Below, piece by piece: positions 17,545 to 29,591 of a stretch of DNA of 64,000 nucleotides (position 1 is its first letter; every line of letters begins with the position of its first letter). The stretch is from the NCBI RefSeq assembly GCF_016584105.1, contig NZ_NRSM01000014.1:1-64000 (forward strand), written 5' to 3'. Position numbers and translations under genes: made by a program. The notes beneath the pieces are model-generated. The model ran no database searches and was not told the origin of the DNA. It worked only from the letters and a program-made list of their open reading frames with translations. Source of the DNA: Ectothiorhodospira shaposhnikovii (lineage in GTDB: Bacteria > Pseudomonadota > Gammaproteobacteria > Ectothiorhodospirales > Ectothiorhodospiraceae).

Positions 17545-18765
17545 ATGAACCCCAATCACTCGGAGCCCCCCGCAAACCCGGCGTTCAACCTTTCCCTGCC
17601 GCCGGTGGCGGAGGTGGAAACGGAGATCAAACGGGAATCGGACCCTGAGCAGACCATCGACGATCCGGAACTCCTGCGCATTGCGGATACCTTCCTGGCG
17701 GAACTGCTGAAAGATCAGGGTCAGGCGGAGATTGACCCTCGCCAACGCCAGGCCGTGGACGAGATGGGGCTGGACATACAGCGTCAGGCGGCCCATCGCA
17801 GCAAGCTGCTGCAGACCCCCATCCGCAAACTGGCCCACCAGGGGGATGAGGGCGGGCCGGCGGCCCGTTCCCTCATCGAGCTGCGCACCCGGATGCAGGA
17901 TCTGGATCCGCGGCATCACAATCTAAGCCGTGAAGGGCTCGGTCGCATCCTGGCCCTGATCCCCGGGGTCGGCACGCCCCTGCAGCGTTATTTCCACAAA
18001 TTCGAGACCGCCCAGGAAGCCCTGGACGCGATCATCAAGGATCTGGAAGCGGGCAAGGACATGCTGCACCGGGACAATCTCACCCTGAGCGATGACCAGC
18101 AGTCCCTGCGGGAGAGCCTGGTTCAGCTCCAGCGACAGATTGCCCTGGGGCGGATCATCGACCGCAAGCTGGCAAGCGAGGCCACCGCCCTACCCCAGGA
18201 TGCTTCAAAGCGCCGGTTCCTGGAGGAGGAACTGCTGTTCCCCCTGCGCCAGCGGCTCGTCGACCTGCAGCAGCAACTGGCCGTCAGTCAGCAGGGCATC
18301 CTCGCCCTGGAGGTGGTGATCCGCAATAACCGGGAACTGATGCGGGGTGTTGACCGGGCCATCAATGTGACCGTCTCGGCCCTGAATGTGGCGGTGACGG
18401 TGGCCCTGGCCCTGGCCAATCAGCGGCTGGTGCTGGATCGGGTCGAGGCCCTTAATACCACCACCTCCAACCTCATTGCCGGTACCGCCGAAGCCCTGCG
18501 AACCCAGGGGGTGGAGATCCAGAATCGGGCCGCCTCCACGGTACTGGACATGGAGCAGCTCGAATCCGCTTTTGCCAATGTCATCGGCGCCATCGACGAA
18601 GTCTCCCGTTATCGCCGCGAGGCCCTGCCCAGGCTGGATGCCCAGATTGATCGTCTGGAGGCGCTGGCGACCCAAGGGGATGCGGCAATCCGTCGCATGG
18701 ACAGGGGCGATGGGATCGAGATGGACAAGGTGGTGGCCCGCCAGGGCGCAAATGATATCCCTTAG
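17545..18765 (+). CDS. TelA-family (toxic anion resistance) protein
   Basis: A 406-residue cytoplasmic protein. Start ATG 17545 follows a good GGAGG; an upstream in-frame ATG at 17521 is less likely. The acidic N-terminal tail is followed by long helices and the hallmark central region (NLSREGLGRILALIPGVGTPLQRYFHKFETAQEAL), then LRESLVQLQRQI and a conserved VTVALALANQRLVLDRVEALNTTTSNLI near the C-terminus. TelA homologues are linked to tellurite, lantibiotic and envelope stress resistance, though the biochemical role is unsettled. No terD-type genes are present here. The next gene is 34 bases downstream on the same strand. Confidence 0.88.
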   Translation: MNPNHSEPPANPAFNLSLPPVAEVETEIKRESDPEQTIDDPELLRIADTFLAELLKDQGQAEIDPRQRQAVDEMGLDIQRQAAHRSKLLQTPIRKLAHQGDEGGPAARSLIELRTRMQDLDPRHHNLSREGLGRILALIPGVGTPLQRYFHKFETAQEALDAIIKDLEAGKDMLHRDNLTLSDDQQSLRESLVQLQRQIALGRIIDRKLASEATALPQDASKRRFLEEELLFPLRQRLVDLQQQLAVSQQGILALEVVIRNNRELMRGVDRAINVTVSALNVAVTVALALANQRLVLDRVEALNTTTSNLIAGTAEALRTQGVEIQNRAASTVLDMEQLESAFANVIGAIDEVSRYRREALPRLDAQIDRLEALATQGDAAIRRMDRGDGIEMDKVVARQGANDIP

Positions 18766-18799
18766 ACTAAGTTTCCCTCCCTTCTGATCCGGAGTACCC

Positions 18800-19162
18800 A
18801 TGCCACCCAACCCGACCTCCGACCTGCCTGTCCACCATGCGGTGATCGCCTACTTCTGGGCACCCTGGCATCTGCGCCGGATGCCGGGGACCACGCCGGA
18901 AGAGCGGATGGCTCGGGCAATCTGGTGCCGCGACCACTGCGCCACCCTGGCGGGACGCTGGCTCCTGCTGGGCTTTGCCCTATGGATGATCCAGATTTCC
19001 CCGCTGGGCTTTGTGTTCGTGATCGGAGGCTGGCCGGTGCTGGGCCTGCTGTTCCCGGTCACCTTCATGGTGGGCATCGCCCACCTGGTGGCCCACTTGG
19101 TGGCCCAGAAGAAGGCCGGACCGCCTAAGATCGATCCGCCGGTGGATCGGGACGAAGACTGA
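18800..19162 (+). CDS. small two-helix membrane protein downstream of TelA
   Basis: A 120-residue protein with two hydrophobic segments (about 52-75 and 78-105) and a charged C-terminal tail (PPKIDPPVDRDED). The N-terminus contains YFWAPWHLRRMPGTTPEERMARAIW. It follows the TelA gene by 34 bases and is probably in the same transcript. I do not recognise the family. Confidence 0.65.
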   Translation: MPPNPTSDLPVHHAVIAYFWAPWHLRRMPGTTPEERMARAIWCRDHCATLAGRWLLLGFALWMIQISPLGFVFVIGGWPVLGLLFPVTFMVGIAHLVAHLVAQKKAGPPKIDPPVDRDED

Positions 19163-19190
19163 GCCGCCCAGCCCCGGGTCCGGCCGCGCC

Positions 19191-20204
19191 CTACCGGGTG
19201 CGCCAGCGCTGGAATGACGGATATTCCTCATAACCCCGGGTGAGCACGTATTCCAGCACCGCCTGCAGCCGATGCAGGCGGATCACCGAGTCCACCCGCA
19301 GGATCTCCTCTCCCAGTTCATCGAAGAACACCAGGGTGGGGGCGTAAAACAGATCCATCTCCTCGGCCCACTGCCGGGCCGTCAGGCGGCGGCCGTCCGG
19401 CGTCACCACCGGGGTGTCGGACCACATGTCCAGTTGCACCACATCGAACAGGGACAAAAGGTCCAGCACCTCGGGATCCCCCAGCGGCTCGGTATGCAGC
19501 ACGTCGCAGGCATGGCACTCCCCCTGCTCGAAAAACACCACCAGGGGGCGCTCGGCCGCCACCTGAGAGCGGTCCAGCCCATGGGGAGGCGGACGGAAAA
19601 AGTCCCGATGATTGAGATCATCCGGGTCAAAGCGCGGCGGTGGATCGGCCCGGGCCAGGTAATCACGGAAGCTCTCGCGCTGGTAATGGGCATCGGCCAC
19701 GTATTCCAGCGCGGCGCGGAAACGATAGGGAGAGTGGTAGCCCCGCAGGATGAAGACGGGCTCTCCTTCCAGGTCATGGAACAGGAAGGATGGGGTGAAG
19801 TTCAGGCGTTGCCGGATAGCGAATTCCCGTTCCGTGAGTGAGCGGCCTTCCAGGGTGGTCATGGTGCGACTGCCCAGCACGTCCAGGGCCACCACCAGAA
19901 AATGCCTGCGGGTGTATTCAACGATATCCGGCTGCTGGAAATTGACCTGGAACAGGGCCTCGCAGTAAGGACAGTCATCCATGCCCAGATAGACCACCAG
20001 CCCGCGCTTGCCCTCATCGCGGGCGGTCTGAAGGTCCTCGCCCAGATCCAGGAACGACAGGTGGAACCAGTCCGGTGCCTGCAGACCGATGAGCCTGGGG
20101 CGGTCATCGATCGGCGGCTGGTCATCGGCGCAGACGGAACCGGACAGGGCCAGAACCAGCCAGCCGAGAATCACTCGGACGAGGCGGGATGACAGTCTCG
20201 GCAC
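19191..20204 (-). CDS. periplasmic protein with two thioredoxin-like domains
   Basis: A 337-residue secreted protein with a signal peptide (about 1-26, ending VCA). The first thioredoxin-like fold carries CPYC (78-81) with a cis-Pro at FTPSF (139). The second carries CHAC (231-234) with a matching YAPTLVFF. SoxW- or DsbD-gamma-like thiol reductases are the nearest known style. Two redox-active centres in one chain suggest thiol-disulfide transfer in the periplasm, but the partner is unknown. It lies 19 bases downstream of serS and is probably co-transcribed. Confidence 0.75.
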   Translation of the reverse strand: MPRLSSRLVRVILGWLVLALSGSVCADDQPPIDDRPRLIGLQAPDWFHLSFLDLGEDLQTARDEGKRGLVVYLGMDDCPYCEALFQVNFQQPDIVEYTRRHFLVVALDVLGSRTMTTLEGRSLTEREFAIRQRLNFTPSFLFHDLEGEPVFILRGYHSPYRFRAALEYVADAHYQRESFRDYLARADPPPRFDPDDLNHRDFFRPPPHGLDRSQVAAERPLVVFFEQGECHACDVLHTEPLGDPEVLDLLSLFDVVQLDMWSDTPVVTPDGRRLTARQWAEEMDLFYAPTLVFFDELGEEILRVDSVIRLHRLQAVLEYVLTRGYEEYPSFQRWRTR

Positions 20205-20223
20205 GGTTCAACCTCCTGCGGGA

Positions 20224-23166
<2,943 letters not shown>

Positions 23167-23172
23167 GATACC

Positions 23173-23196
23173 GGCCGGGCGGCACAATGCCCGGCC
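23173..23196 (+). terminator. GC-rich stem-loop after the GlcD-like gene
   Basis: Perfect 8-base arms (ggccgggc / gcccggcc) separated by 8 bases begin 7 bases after the stop codon. There is no T-run, so it may end transcription weakly or protect the 3' end. Confidence 0.4.
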
Positions 23197-23295
23197 ACTC
23201 ACTGAAAAACGTTACCAATCGCTCGACACACTGCAGGGGCGAGCGGTTTTCTTCGCTTTTGAATCCTGGAAAGAAAACACCGAACGAGGTTCTCT

Positions 23296-23370
23296 GCCGT
23301 CACTCCCGCGACAGCGGGAGTCGATGATTTTCAGCCTGTTACGGGATTCCCGCTGGTGCGGCAATGACGG
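23296..23370. repeat. REP-like inverted pair (BIME-like)
   Basis: A hairpin unit ccgtcactcccgcgacagcg... (23297-23322) is followed by an inverted, less perfect unit (23343-23370, reading ccgtcattgccgcaccagcg on the other strand). The core ccgtcattcccgc matches repeats at 45994 and 49664. This paired inverted layout is that of bacterial interspersed mosaic elements. Confidence 0.65.
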
Positions 23371-23409
23371 GCTCAGCACATTCCGACCGGCTCGGAACAT
23401 CCCAAAGGA

Positions 23410-23472
23410 ATGACCTTAGTCCGGAATCCTCATCAGGATTGTTGACACTTTCCAAAAATCCTCTAAGGTCAT
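23410..23472. promoter_or_regulatory. prpE control region with nested inverted repeats
   Basis: A perfect 10-base inverted repeat (atgaccttag 23410-23419; ctaaggtcat 23463-23472) encloses a second one (aatcc / ggatt, 23425-23440) and attgttgaca (23438-23447). The last contains a consensus -35 TTGACA and matches most of the palindrome at the gntR start. A weak -10-like TAAGGT lies 16 bases on. I infer a regulated promoter for prpE. Confidence 0.5.
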
Positions 23473-23584
23473 GCCCTAATCGGATAACCACACGCACCCC
23501 GGTGGAGGGTGCGGACACCACAATGCCGCGTAGACGCGGGCAGCACCACCCCCGCCCGGGGCAATACACAAGCAGGAGCGAGTC

Positions 23585-25489
23585 ATGGGTTATGCAGAGG
23601 TTTATGCACGTGCAGTAAACGATCCCGAAGGCTTCTGGGCCGAGGCCGCGCAGGCGCTCACCTGGTCAAAACCCTTCGAGAAGGTGCTGGACGACAGTGC
23701 CGCCCCCTTCTACCGCTGGTTCGCCGGCGGGGAACTCAACACCTGTTACAACGCCGTGGACCGGCACGTGGAAAACGGCCGCGGCGATCAGACGGCCATC
23801 ATCTACGACAGCCCGGTCACGGACACCAAGCATCGCATCAGCTTCCGCGAACTGCAGGACCAGGTGGCCCGTTTCGCCGGCGCCCTGGCCGACATGGGCG
23901 TCACCAAAGGTGACCGGGTCATCATCTACATGCCCATGGTGCCCGAGGCCCTGGTGGCCATGCTGGGCTGCACCCGCCTGGGCGCGATCCACTCCGTGGT
24001 GTTCGGCGGCTTCTCCGCCCGCGAACTGGCCACCCGCATCGATGACGCCACACCCAAGGTGGTGGTCGCCGCTTCCTGCGGCATCGAGCCCTCCCGGGTG
24101 GTGAAGTACAAGCCCCTGCTGGACCAGGCCATCGAGATGGCCACCCACAAGCCCGAGCGTACCCTGATCCTGCAACGCCCCCAGTCTCCCTGCGATCTGG
24201 TCCCGGGACGGGATGTGGACTGGACCGCGGCCATGGCCGCCGCGGCACCCCATGACTGCGTCCCCGTGTCCGCCACCGACCCCGTCTACATCCTGTACAC
24301 CTCCGGCACTACCGGCAAGCCCAAGGGCGTGGTGCGTCACAACGGCGGCCACGCGGTGGCCCTGAACTGGAGCATGAAGCACATCTACGGCATGGAACCC
24401 GGCGAGGTGTTCTGGGCCGCTTCCGACGTGGGCTGGGTGGTGGGACATTCCTACATCGTTTATGGCCCCCTGCTCTACGGCTGCACCACGGTGGTCTATG
24501 AAGGCAAGCCAGTGGGTACTCCGGACCCCGGCGCCTTCTGGCGGGTAATCGAGGAGTACAAGGTGTCGGTGATGTTCACCGCCCCCACCGCCTTCCGCGC
24601 CATCAAAAAGGAAGACCCGGCCGCCGAACACCTCAAGCGCTACAACCTGGACCACTTACGTGCCCTGTTCCTGGCTGGCGAGCGCTGCGATCCGGATACC
24701 CTGGAGTGGGCGCAGAAAATCCTGCAACGCCCGGCCATCGACCACTGGTGGCAGACCGAGACCGGCTGGGCCATTGCCGGCAACTTCCTGGGCATCGAAC
24801 AGCTGCCCATCAAGCCCGGCACCGCCGGCAAGCCGACCCCGGGCTACAACGTGCAGATCCTGGATGACAGCGGCAACCCGGCGCCCGCCGGAGAAATGGG
24901 ACGGATCATGATCAAGCTGCCCCTGCCCCCGGCCTGCCTGCCCACGCTCTGGAACAACGACGGGCGCTTCAAGGAGTCCTACCTGAGTGCCGAACCCGGC
25001 TACTATCTCACGGGGGATTCAGGTTACATGGACGAGGACGGCTTCCTGTACGTCATGGGCCGGATCGACGACACCATCAACGTGGCCGGGCATCGCCTGT
25101 CCACCGGCGCCATGGAAGAGGTACTGGCCTCCCACCCGGCGGTGGCGGAGTGCGCGGTCATCGCCGTGGCCGATGAACTCAAGGGCTCCCTGCCCATGGG
25201 ACTGGTGGTGATGAAATCAGGCGTGAACATGGATGCAGCCGCCCTGAGCAAGGAACTGGTGAGCCTGGTACGGGACAGGATCGGCCCGGTGGCCGCCTTC
25301 AAGCTGGTGGCGGTGGTCAGTCGCCTGCCCAAGACCCGTTCCGGCAAGATCCTGCGAGCCATCATGCGCAAGATCGCCGACAACGAAACCTACCAGGCCC
25401 CGGCCACCATCGATGATCCGGCGATCCTGGACGAGATCCGGGACAGCCTGAACCGGATAGGGTACGCAGAGGCCCGGGAGACGGCCTGA
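23585..25489 (+). CDS. prpE: propionyl-CoA synthetase
   Basis: A 634-residue acyl-CoA synthetase that activates propionate with ATP and CoA, the entry step of the 2-methylcitrate cycle. It has an ACAS N-terminal domain, the AMP-binding core YTSGTTGKPKGVVRHNGGH (about 236-254), WWQTETGWA, GDSGYMDEDGFLYVMGR (hinge) and the C-terminal PKTRSGKILR whose Lys (about 587) is the usual acetylation and catalytic site. The VVRHNGGH context and overall length favour PrpE over acetyl-CoA synthetase. The start has an upstream GCAGGAGC. It heads the prp cluster. Confidence 0.93.
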   Translation: MGYAEVYARAVNDPEGFWAEAAQALTWSKPFEKVLDDSAAPFYRWFAGGELNTCYNAVDRHVENGRGDQTAIIYDSPVTDTKHRISFRELQDQVARFAGALADMGVTKGDRVIIYMPMVPEALVAMLGCTRLGAIHSVVFGGFSARELATRIDDATPKVVVAASCGIEPSRVVKYKPLLDQAIEMATHKPERTLILQRPQSPCDLVPGRDVDWTAAMAAAAPHDCVPVSATDPVYILYTSGTTGKPKGVVRHNGGHAVALNWSMKHIYGMEPGEVFWAASDVGWVVGHSYIVYGPLLYGCTTVVYEGKPVGTPDPGAFWRVIEEYKVSVMFTAPTAFRAIKKEDPAAEHLKRYNLDHLRALFLAGERCDPDTLEWAQKILQRPAIDHWWQTETGWAIAGNFLGIEQLPIKPGTAGKPTPGYNVQILDDSGNPAPAGEMGRIMIKLPLPPACLPTLWNNDGRFKESYLSAEPGYYLTGDSGYMDEDGFLYVMGRIDDTINVAGHRLSTGAMEEVLASHPAVAECAVIAVADELKGSLPMGLVVMKSGVNMDAAALSKELVSLVRDRIGPVAAFKLVAVVSRLPKTRSGKILRAIMRKIADNETYQAPATIDDPAILDEIRDSLNRIGYAEARETA

Positions 25490-25501
25490 GGCCGAATGAC
25501 A

Positions 25502-25527
25502 CCCTTCTCCCCGACCGGGGAGAAGGG
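25502..25527. terminator. stem-loop between prpE and gntR
   Basis: cccttctcccc / ggggagaaggg, 11-base perfect arms with a 4-base loop, starts 13 bases after prpE. No T-run follows, so it may be an attenuator or a relative of the C-rich repeats at 29592 and 54544 rather than a true terminator. Confidence 0.45.
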
Positions 25528-25559
25528 TTCCTGGCTCCGGTAAACAGGGAAACCCAGGG

Positions 25560-25623
25560 ATTGTCACCAGAAATACCACTTTATCTCCAGGAAAAGGCCT
25601 GATACCCTAATATTGTCAACAAT
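25560..25623. promoter_or_regulatory. GntR operator candidate
   Basis: attgtcaacaat (25612-25623) is a near-perfect palindrome directly upstream of the regulator start. An extra half-site attgtca lies at 25560-25566, and a TAATAT -10-like box overlaps the palindrome. A similar attgttgaca occurs in front of prpE. Autorepression by the GntR protein is inferred. Confidence 0.5.
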
Positions 25624-25633
25624 CGGACGACAT

Positions 25634-26392
25634 ATGCCAGATCTCAACGACCAACTCGGGCAACAGGGCGTCACCTTGGCGGATCGGGTCTTCGCGCGCC
25701 TGCGCCAGGCCATCGTCGAAGGCGAGATCCCTTCGGGCACCAAAATCAGCGAACCGGAACTGGCCAGTGAATACGGCATCAGTCGCGGCCCCCTCAGGGA
25801 CGCCATCGGCCGCCTGGAGGCCTGTCACCTGGTGGAACGTCGCCCCAACGTGGGCGCCCGGGTGGTTTCCCTCACCCAGGAAGACCTGCTGGAACTCTAT
25901 CTGCTGCGTGAGGCCCTGGAGGGCATGGCCGCCCGTCTGGCCGCGGAACGCATGTCCGGCCGCGACATCGACGAGCTGCGCAAGCTGCTCAGGCAACATC
26001 AGGAGCGGGCGGAACTGCAGGAAGGCATTGCCTATTTCCAGACCGAAGGCGATCTGGACTTTCATTACCGCATCATCAAGGCCAGCGGCAATGTCCGTTT
26101 GATCAAGCTGCTGTGCGACGACCTCTATCACCTGATGCGCATGTACCGCTTCCAGTTCGGCATGGCCAGTTCCCGGGCACTGATCGCCTTCCGGGAACAC
26201 GGTCACATCGTCGAGGCCATTGCCGACCGGGACCCGGAAATGGCGGAACTCATCATGCGCCGCCATATCCGCAGTTCACGGATCAACGTGGAACTGCTGT
26301 TCGACGAGAAGGCACCCAAGGGAGCCAGGGCCACCCCGGCCATCCGTTCCGCCAGTGCCGATAGCAGCGCCGGCGCGGCCCCTCCGCTCTGA
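25634..26392 (+). CDS. GntR-family (FadR subfamily) transcriptional regulator of the prp genes
   Basis: A 252-residue DNA-binding protein. ATG 25634 is chosen; a TTG at 25613 lies inside the operator palindrome, so it is unlikely. The N-terminal winged helix contains LADRVFARLRQAIVEGEIPSG and SEYGISRGPLRDAIGRLEA. The C-terminal all-helical FCD domain (about 85-220) has LYLLREALEGMAARLAA, DLDFHYRIIKASGN and a helix with REHGHIVEAIADRD. The Asp and His residues of this domain usually bind a metal and a small organic acid. Position between prpE and prpB suggests control by a propionate-pathway intermediate. Confidence 0.88.
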   Translation: MPDLNDQLGQQGVTLADRVFARLRQAIVEGEIPSGTKISEPELASEYGISRGPLRDAIGRLEACHLVERRPNVGARVVSLTQEDLLELYLLREALEGMAARLAAERMSGRDIDELRKLLRQHQERAELQEGIAYFQTEGDLDFHYRIIKASGNVRLIKLLCDDLYHLMRMYRFQFGMASSRALIAFREHGHIVEAIADRDPEMAELIMRRHIRSSRINVELLFDEKAPKGARATPAIRSASADSSAGAAPPL

Positions 26393-26428
26393 TCACCACG
26401 CATCATCCCCTCAATATAAGGAGATCCA

Positions 26429-27325
26429 ATGACCGAGCCATCCACGCCAGGCGCGCGTCTGCGTCGCGCCGTTGAAGAAGAGCACCCGCTGCAGGTGATG
26501 GGCACCATCAATGCCTATCACGCGATGATGGCCGAACACGTGGGCTACCGGGCAATTTACCTGTCCGGTGGAGGTGTCGCCGCGGGATCCCTGGCCCTGC
26601 CGGACCTGGGCATCAGCACCCTGCACGACGTGCTGGAAGATGTGCGCCGCATCACCTACGTGACTGATGTTCCCCTGCTGGTGGATGCGGATACCGGCTT
26701 TGGCCCCAGTGCCTTCAATATCGGCCGCACGGTCAGGGAACTGATCCGCGCCGGTGCCGCTGGCTGCCATATCGAGGACCAGGTACAGGCCAAGCGCTGC
26801 GGCCATCGTCCCGGCAAGGCCACTGTCACCAAGGACGAAATGGTGGACCGCATCAAGGCCGCCACCGATGCCCGTGACCGGGATTTCGTCATCATGGCCC
26901 GCACCGACGCCCTGGCCGTGGAAGGCATGGATTCCGCCATCGAACGTGCCGTGGCCTGCGTTGAGGCCGGTGCCGACATGATCTTCCCCGAGGCCATCAA
27001 TACCCTGGAGCAGTACCAGCAGTTCGTGGACGCCGTCGGCGTCCCGGTGCTGGCCAACATCACCGAGTTCGGCAGCACCCCCCTGTTCACCACGGAGCAG
27101 CTCAAGGGTGTGGGCGTGAGTCTGGTGCTCTACCCGCTGTCCGCGTTCCGCGCCATGAACAAGGCCGCCCTGAACGTGTTCGAGGCCATCCGCCGCGATG
27201 GCACCCAGCAGGGAGTCGTCGATACCATGCAGACCCGCATGGAACTCTACGAGCACCTGGGCTACCACGCCTACGAAGAAAAACTGGACCAGTTATACCG
27301 CAAAGGCGGCAAAGACGGAGAATGA
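26429..27325 (+). CDS. prpB: 2-methylisocitrate lyase
   Basis: A 298-residue enzyme of the isocitrate lyase/PEP mutase family that splits 2-methylisocitrate into pyruvate and succinate. The sequence shows [10 protein letters not shown]-type strand (IYLSGGGVA), [10 protein letters not shown] (Mg-binding Asp), the active-site loop KRCGHRPGK (Cys near 123) and [14 protein letters not shown] good AAGGAG precedes the ATG. It overlaps prpC by ATGA, so the two are translationally coupled. Confidence 0.96.
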   Translation: MTEPSTPGARLRRAVEEEHPLQVMGTINAYHAMMAEHVGYRAIYLSGGGVAAGSLALPDLGISTLHDVLEDVRRITYVTDVPLLVDADTGFGPSAFNIGRTVRELIRAGAAGCHIEDQVQAKRCGHRPGKATVTKDEMVDRIKAATDARDRDFVIMARTDALAVEGMDSAIERAVACVEAGADMIFPEAINTLEQYQQFVDAVGVPVLANITEFGSTPLFTTEQLKGVGVSLVLYPLSAFRAMNKAALNVFEAIRRDGTQQGVVDTMQTRMELYEHLGYHAYEEKLDQLYRKGGKDGE

Positions 27326-28485
27326 TGAAAATGAGTGAGACCGAAATCACCAAGCCCAAGCCGAAGAAATCGGTTGCCCTGTCGGGCACGGCCGCCGGCA
27401 ATACCGCCATCTGCACCGTGGGCCGCACCGGCAACGACCTGCACTACCGGGGCTATGACATCCTGGACTTTGCCGATGAGGCGGAATTCGAGGAAATCGC
27501 CCACCTGCTGATCCACGGCACCCTGCCCAACGCCGCCGAGCTGGCCCGCTACAAGGCCCGCCTGAAGTCCATGCGCGGCCTGCCCGCCGCCCTTCAGGCC
27601 GCCCTGGAGCAGATTCCGCCCTCCGCCCACCCCATGGACGTGATGCGCACCGCCGTGTCCATGCTGGGCACCCTGGAGCCGGAAAAGGAAGACATGAACG
27701 TGGCCGGCGCTCGCCTGATCGCCGATCGTCTGGTGGCCTGCCTGGGTTCCGCCCTGCTCTACTGGTACCACTTTGCCCATAACGGCCGCTGCATCGACGT
27801 GGAAACCGACGATGACAGCGTGGGTGGTCACTTCCTGCACCTGATGCACGGCAGCACCCCGTCGGAAGCCTGGGTGCGGGCCATGCACACATCCTTGAAC
27901 CTGTACGCCGAACACGAGTTCAACGCCTCCACCTTCGCTGCCCGCGTGGTGGCCGGCACCAACTCCGACATCTACTCCGCCATCACCGGTGCCATCGGCG
28001 CCCTGCGGGGACCCAAGCACGGCGGCGCCAACGAAGCGGCCTGCGACATCCAGCAGCGCTACCACAGCGCCGACGAGGCCGAGGCGGACATCCGCGAGCG
28101 CGTCGCCCGCAAGGAGATCGTGATCGGCTTCGGCCATCCGGTCTACACCCTCAGCGACCCCCGCAACAAGGTCATCAAGGATGTGGCCCGACGCCTGTCC
28201 GAACAGGAAGGCTCGATGCGCATGTTCGATGTGGCCGACCGCCTGGAGGCGGTGATGTGGGATCTGAAGAAGATGTTCCCCAACCTGGACTGGTTCTCCG
28301 CCGTGTCCTACCACATGATGGGCATCCCCACCGCCCTGTTCACGCCGATCTTCGTCATCGCCCGCACCACCGGCTGGGCGGCTCACGTGATCGAGCAGCG
28401 TCAGGACGGCAAGATCATCCGCCCCAGCGCCAATTACGTGGGTCCGGAAAACCAGTCCTGGGTGCCGATGGACAAGCGGACCTGA
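27322..28485 (+). CDS. prpC: 2-methylcitrate synthase
   Basis: A 387-residue citrate-synthase-family enzyme that condenses propionyl-CoA with oxaloacetate. It has [13 protein letters not shown], the catalytic His in [13 protein letters not shown] and in [17 protein letters not shown], and a downstream [14 protein letters not shown] Asp region. Three possible starts (27322, 27325, 27331) differ by only a few residues; the first gives the ATGA overlap with prpB. No prpD or acnD/prpF follows in this window. Confidence 0.95.
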   Translation: MMKMSETEITKPKPKKSVALSGTAAGNTAICTVGRTGNDLHYRGYDILDFADEAEFEEIAHLLIHGTLPNAAELARYKARLKSMRGLPAALQAALEQIPPSAHPMDVMRTAVSMLGTLEPEKEDMNVAGARLIADRLVACLGSALLYWYHFAHNGRCIDVETDDDSVGGHFLHLMHGSTPSEAWVRAMHTSLNLYAEHEFNASTFAARVVAGTNSDIYSAITGAIGALRGPKHGGANEAACDIQQRYHSADEAEADIRERVARKEIVIGFGHPVYTLSDPRNKVIKDVARRLSEQEGSMRMFDVADRLEAVMWDLKKMFPNLDWFSAVSYHMMGIPTALFTPIFVIARTTGWAAHVIEQRQDGKIIRPSANYVGPENQSWVPMDKRT

Positions 28486-28509
28486 AACTGATGGTCTGAC
28501 GGTTTGGAA

Positions 28510-28545
28510 GGCCCCTCTTTCCCGCGTGGAAAGAGGGGCCTTTTT
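28510..28545 (+). terminator. Rho-independent terminator after prpC
   Basis: ggcccctcttt / aaagaggggcc, 11-base perfect arms around a 9-base loop, is followed by TTTTT. It begins 24 bases after the prpC stop and closes the prp cluster. Confidence 0.85.
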
Positions 28546-28606
28546 GTCATGAGCCCTGTTTTTTGTACTCTGGGAACATCATCTCAATCACCCGAGGAGT
28601 CCCTTG

Positions 28607-29569
28607 ATGAATCAACCCCATTTCCAGGACCTGGACCACGGCATCACCCTCATCGATGCCCAGGTGGTACGTCACAGCCTGGCCGCCAGCTATCTGATCA
28701 TTGAAAACGGCCGTGCCGCCTTCGTGGAGACGGGGACATCCCACTCCGTGCCGGCGCTGCTCAAGGTGCTGGAACACAAGGGTCTGTCCCGGGAACAGGT
28801 GGACTACGTCATCCCCACGCACGTCCACCTGGACCATGCAGGCGGTGCCGGGACCCTGATGGAACAGCTCCCCAACGCCAGGCTGGTGGTCCATCCCCGG
28901 GGGGCCCGGCACATGATCGATCCCTCCAGGCTCATTGCCGGTGCCACGGCGGTGTACGGTGAAGAGATCATGGCACGGGATTTCGGTACCATCCTGCCAA
29001 TCCCCGAGGACCGGGTGATGCAGGCCGATGACGGTGACAGCGTCTCCCTCAATGGCCGGGAGCTGGTATTCCTGGACACCCCGGGACATGCCCGGCATCA
29101 CTTTTGCGTGGTGGACGAAAAGGGCCGGGGCATCTACACCGGAGACACCTTCGGCATCGCCTATCGGGAACTGGATACCGAGCGGGGGGCCTTTTTATAC
29201 CCCACCACCACGCCGGTGCAATTCGAACCCGAGGCCCTGCATGCCTCGGTGGACCGGCTGGTGGCCCAGGGGCTGGATTACATGTACCTGACTCATTTCG
29301 GACGGGTGGGCGGCGGGGAACTAGGCCGGCTGCAGAGCGAGCAGCATGAGATGATCGAAGAATTTCTGACCCTGGGGCGTGCCCACAGGCGGGACGGCGA
29401 AGGCCGGCATCAGGCCCTGTGCGACGGCATGATGGCCCTGTTCGTGAAACGACTGGCCGCCCATGGCTGCCAGCTGCCGGAATCCAGGATTCGGGAACTG
29501 CTGACGATGGACGTGGAACTGAACGTGCAGGGGCTGGAGGTCTGGCTGGACAAGCAGCCGGCAGGGTAG
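28607..29569 (+). CDS. MBL-fold metallohydrolase
   Basis: A 320-residue metallo-beta-lactamase-fold hydrolase starting at ATG 28607 behind CGAGGAG. The metal site is visible as THVHLDHAGG (about 70-79), HAR in DTPGHARHHFCV, and the bridging Asp in GIYTGDTFG; a final His is in YLTHFGR. The C-terminal third is helical. Substrate is unknown; glyoxalase II-like thioester hydrolysis is one option. It has its own unit between the prpC terminator and the convergent malate synthase. Confidence 0.82.
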   Translation: MNQPHFQDLDHGITLIDAQVVRHSLAASYLIIENGRAAFVETGTSHSVPALLKVLEHKGLSREQVDYVIPTHVHLDHAGGAGTLMEQLPNARLVVHPRGARHMIDPSRLIAGATAVYGEEIMARDFGTILPIPEDRVMQADDGDSVSLNGRELVFLDTPGHARHHFCVVDEKGRGIYTGDTFGIAYRELDTERGAFLYPTTTPVQFEPEALHASVDRLVAQGLDYMYLTHFGRVGGGELGRLQSEQHEMIEEFLTLGRAHRRDGEGRHQALCDGMMALFVKRLAAHGCQLPESRIRELLTMDVELNVQGLEVWLDKQPAG

Positions 29570-29591
29570 GACCGACACTTCGGGCGCCTAT

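Noticed and set aside
23296-23370. Possible CRISPR repeat
   Set aside because: The units are inverted, not direct and regularly spaced. There are no spacers and no cas genes in the window.
28510-28545. Possible small RNA gene or riboswitch
   Set aside because: A simple perfect stem followed by five T right after prpC is fully explained as a terminator.
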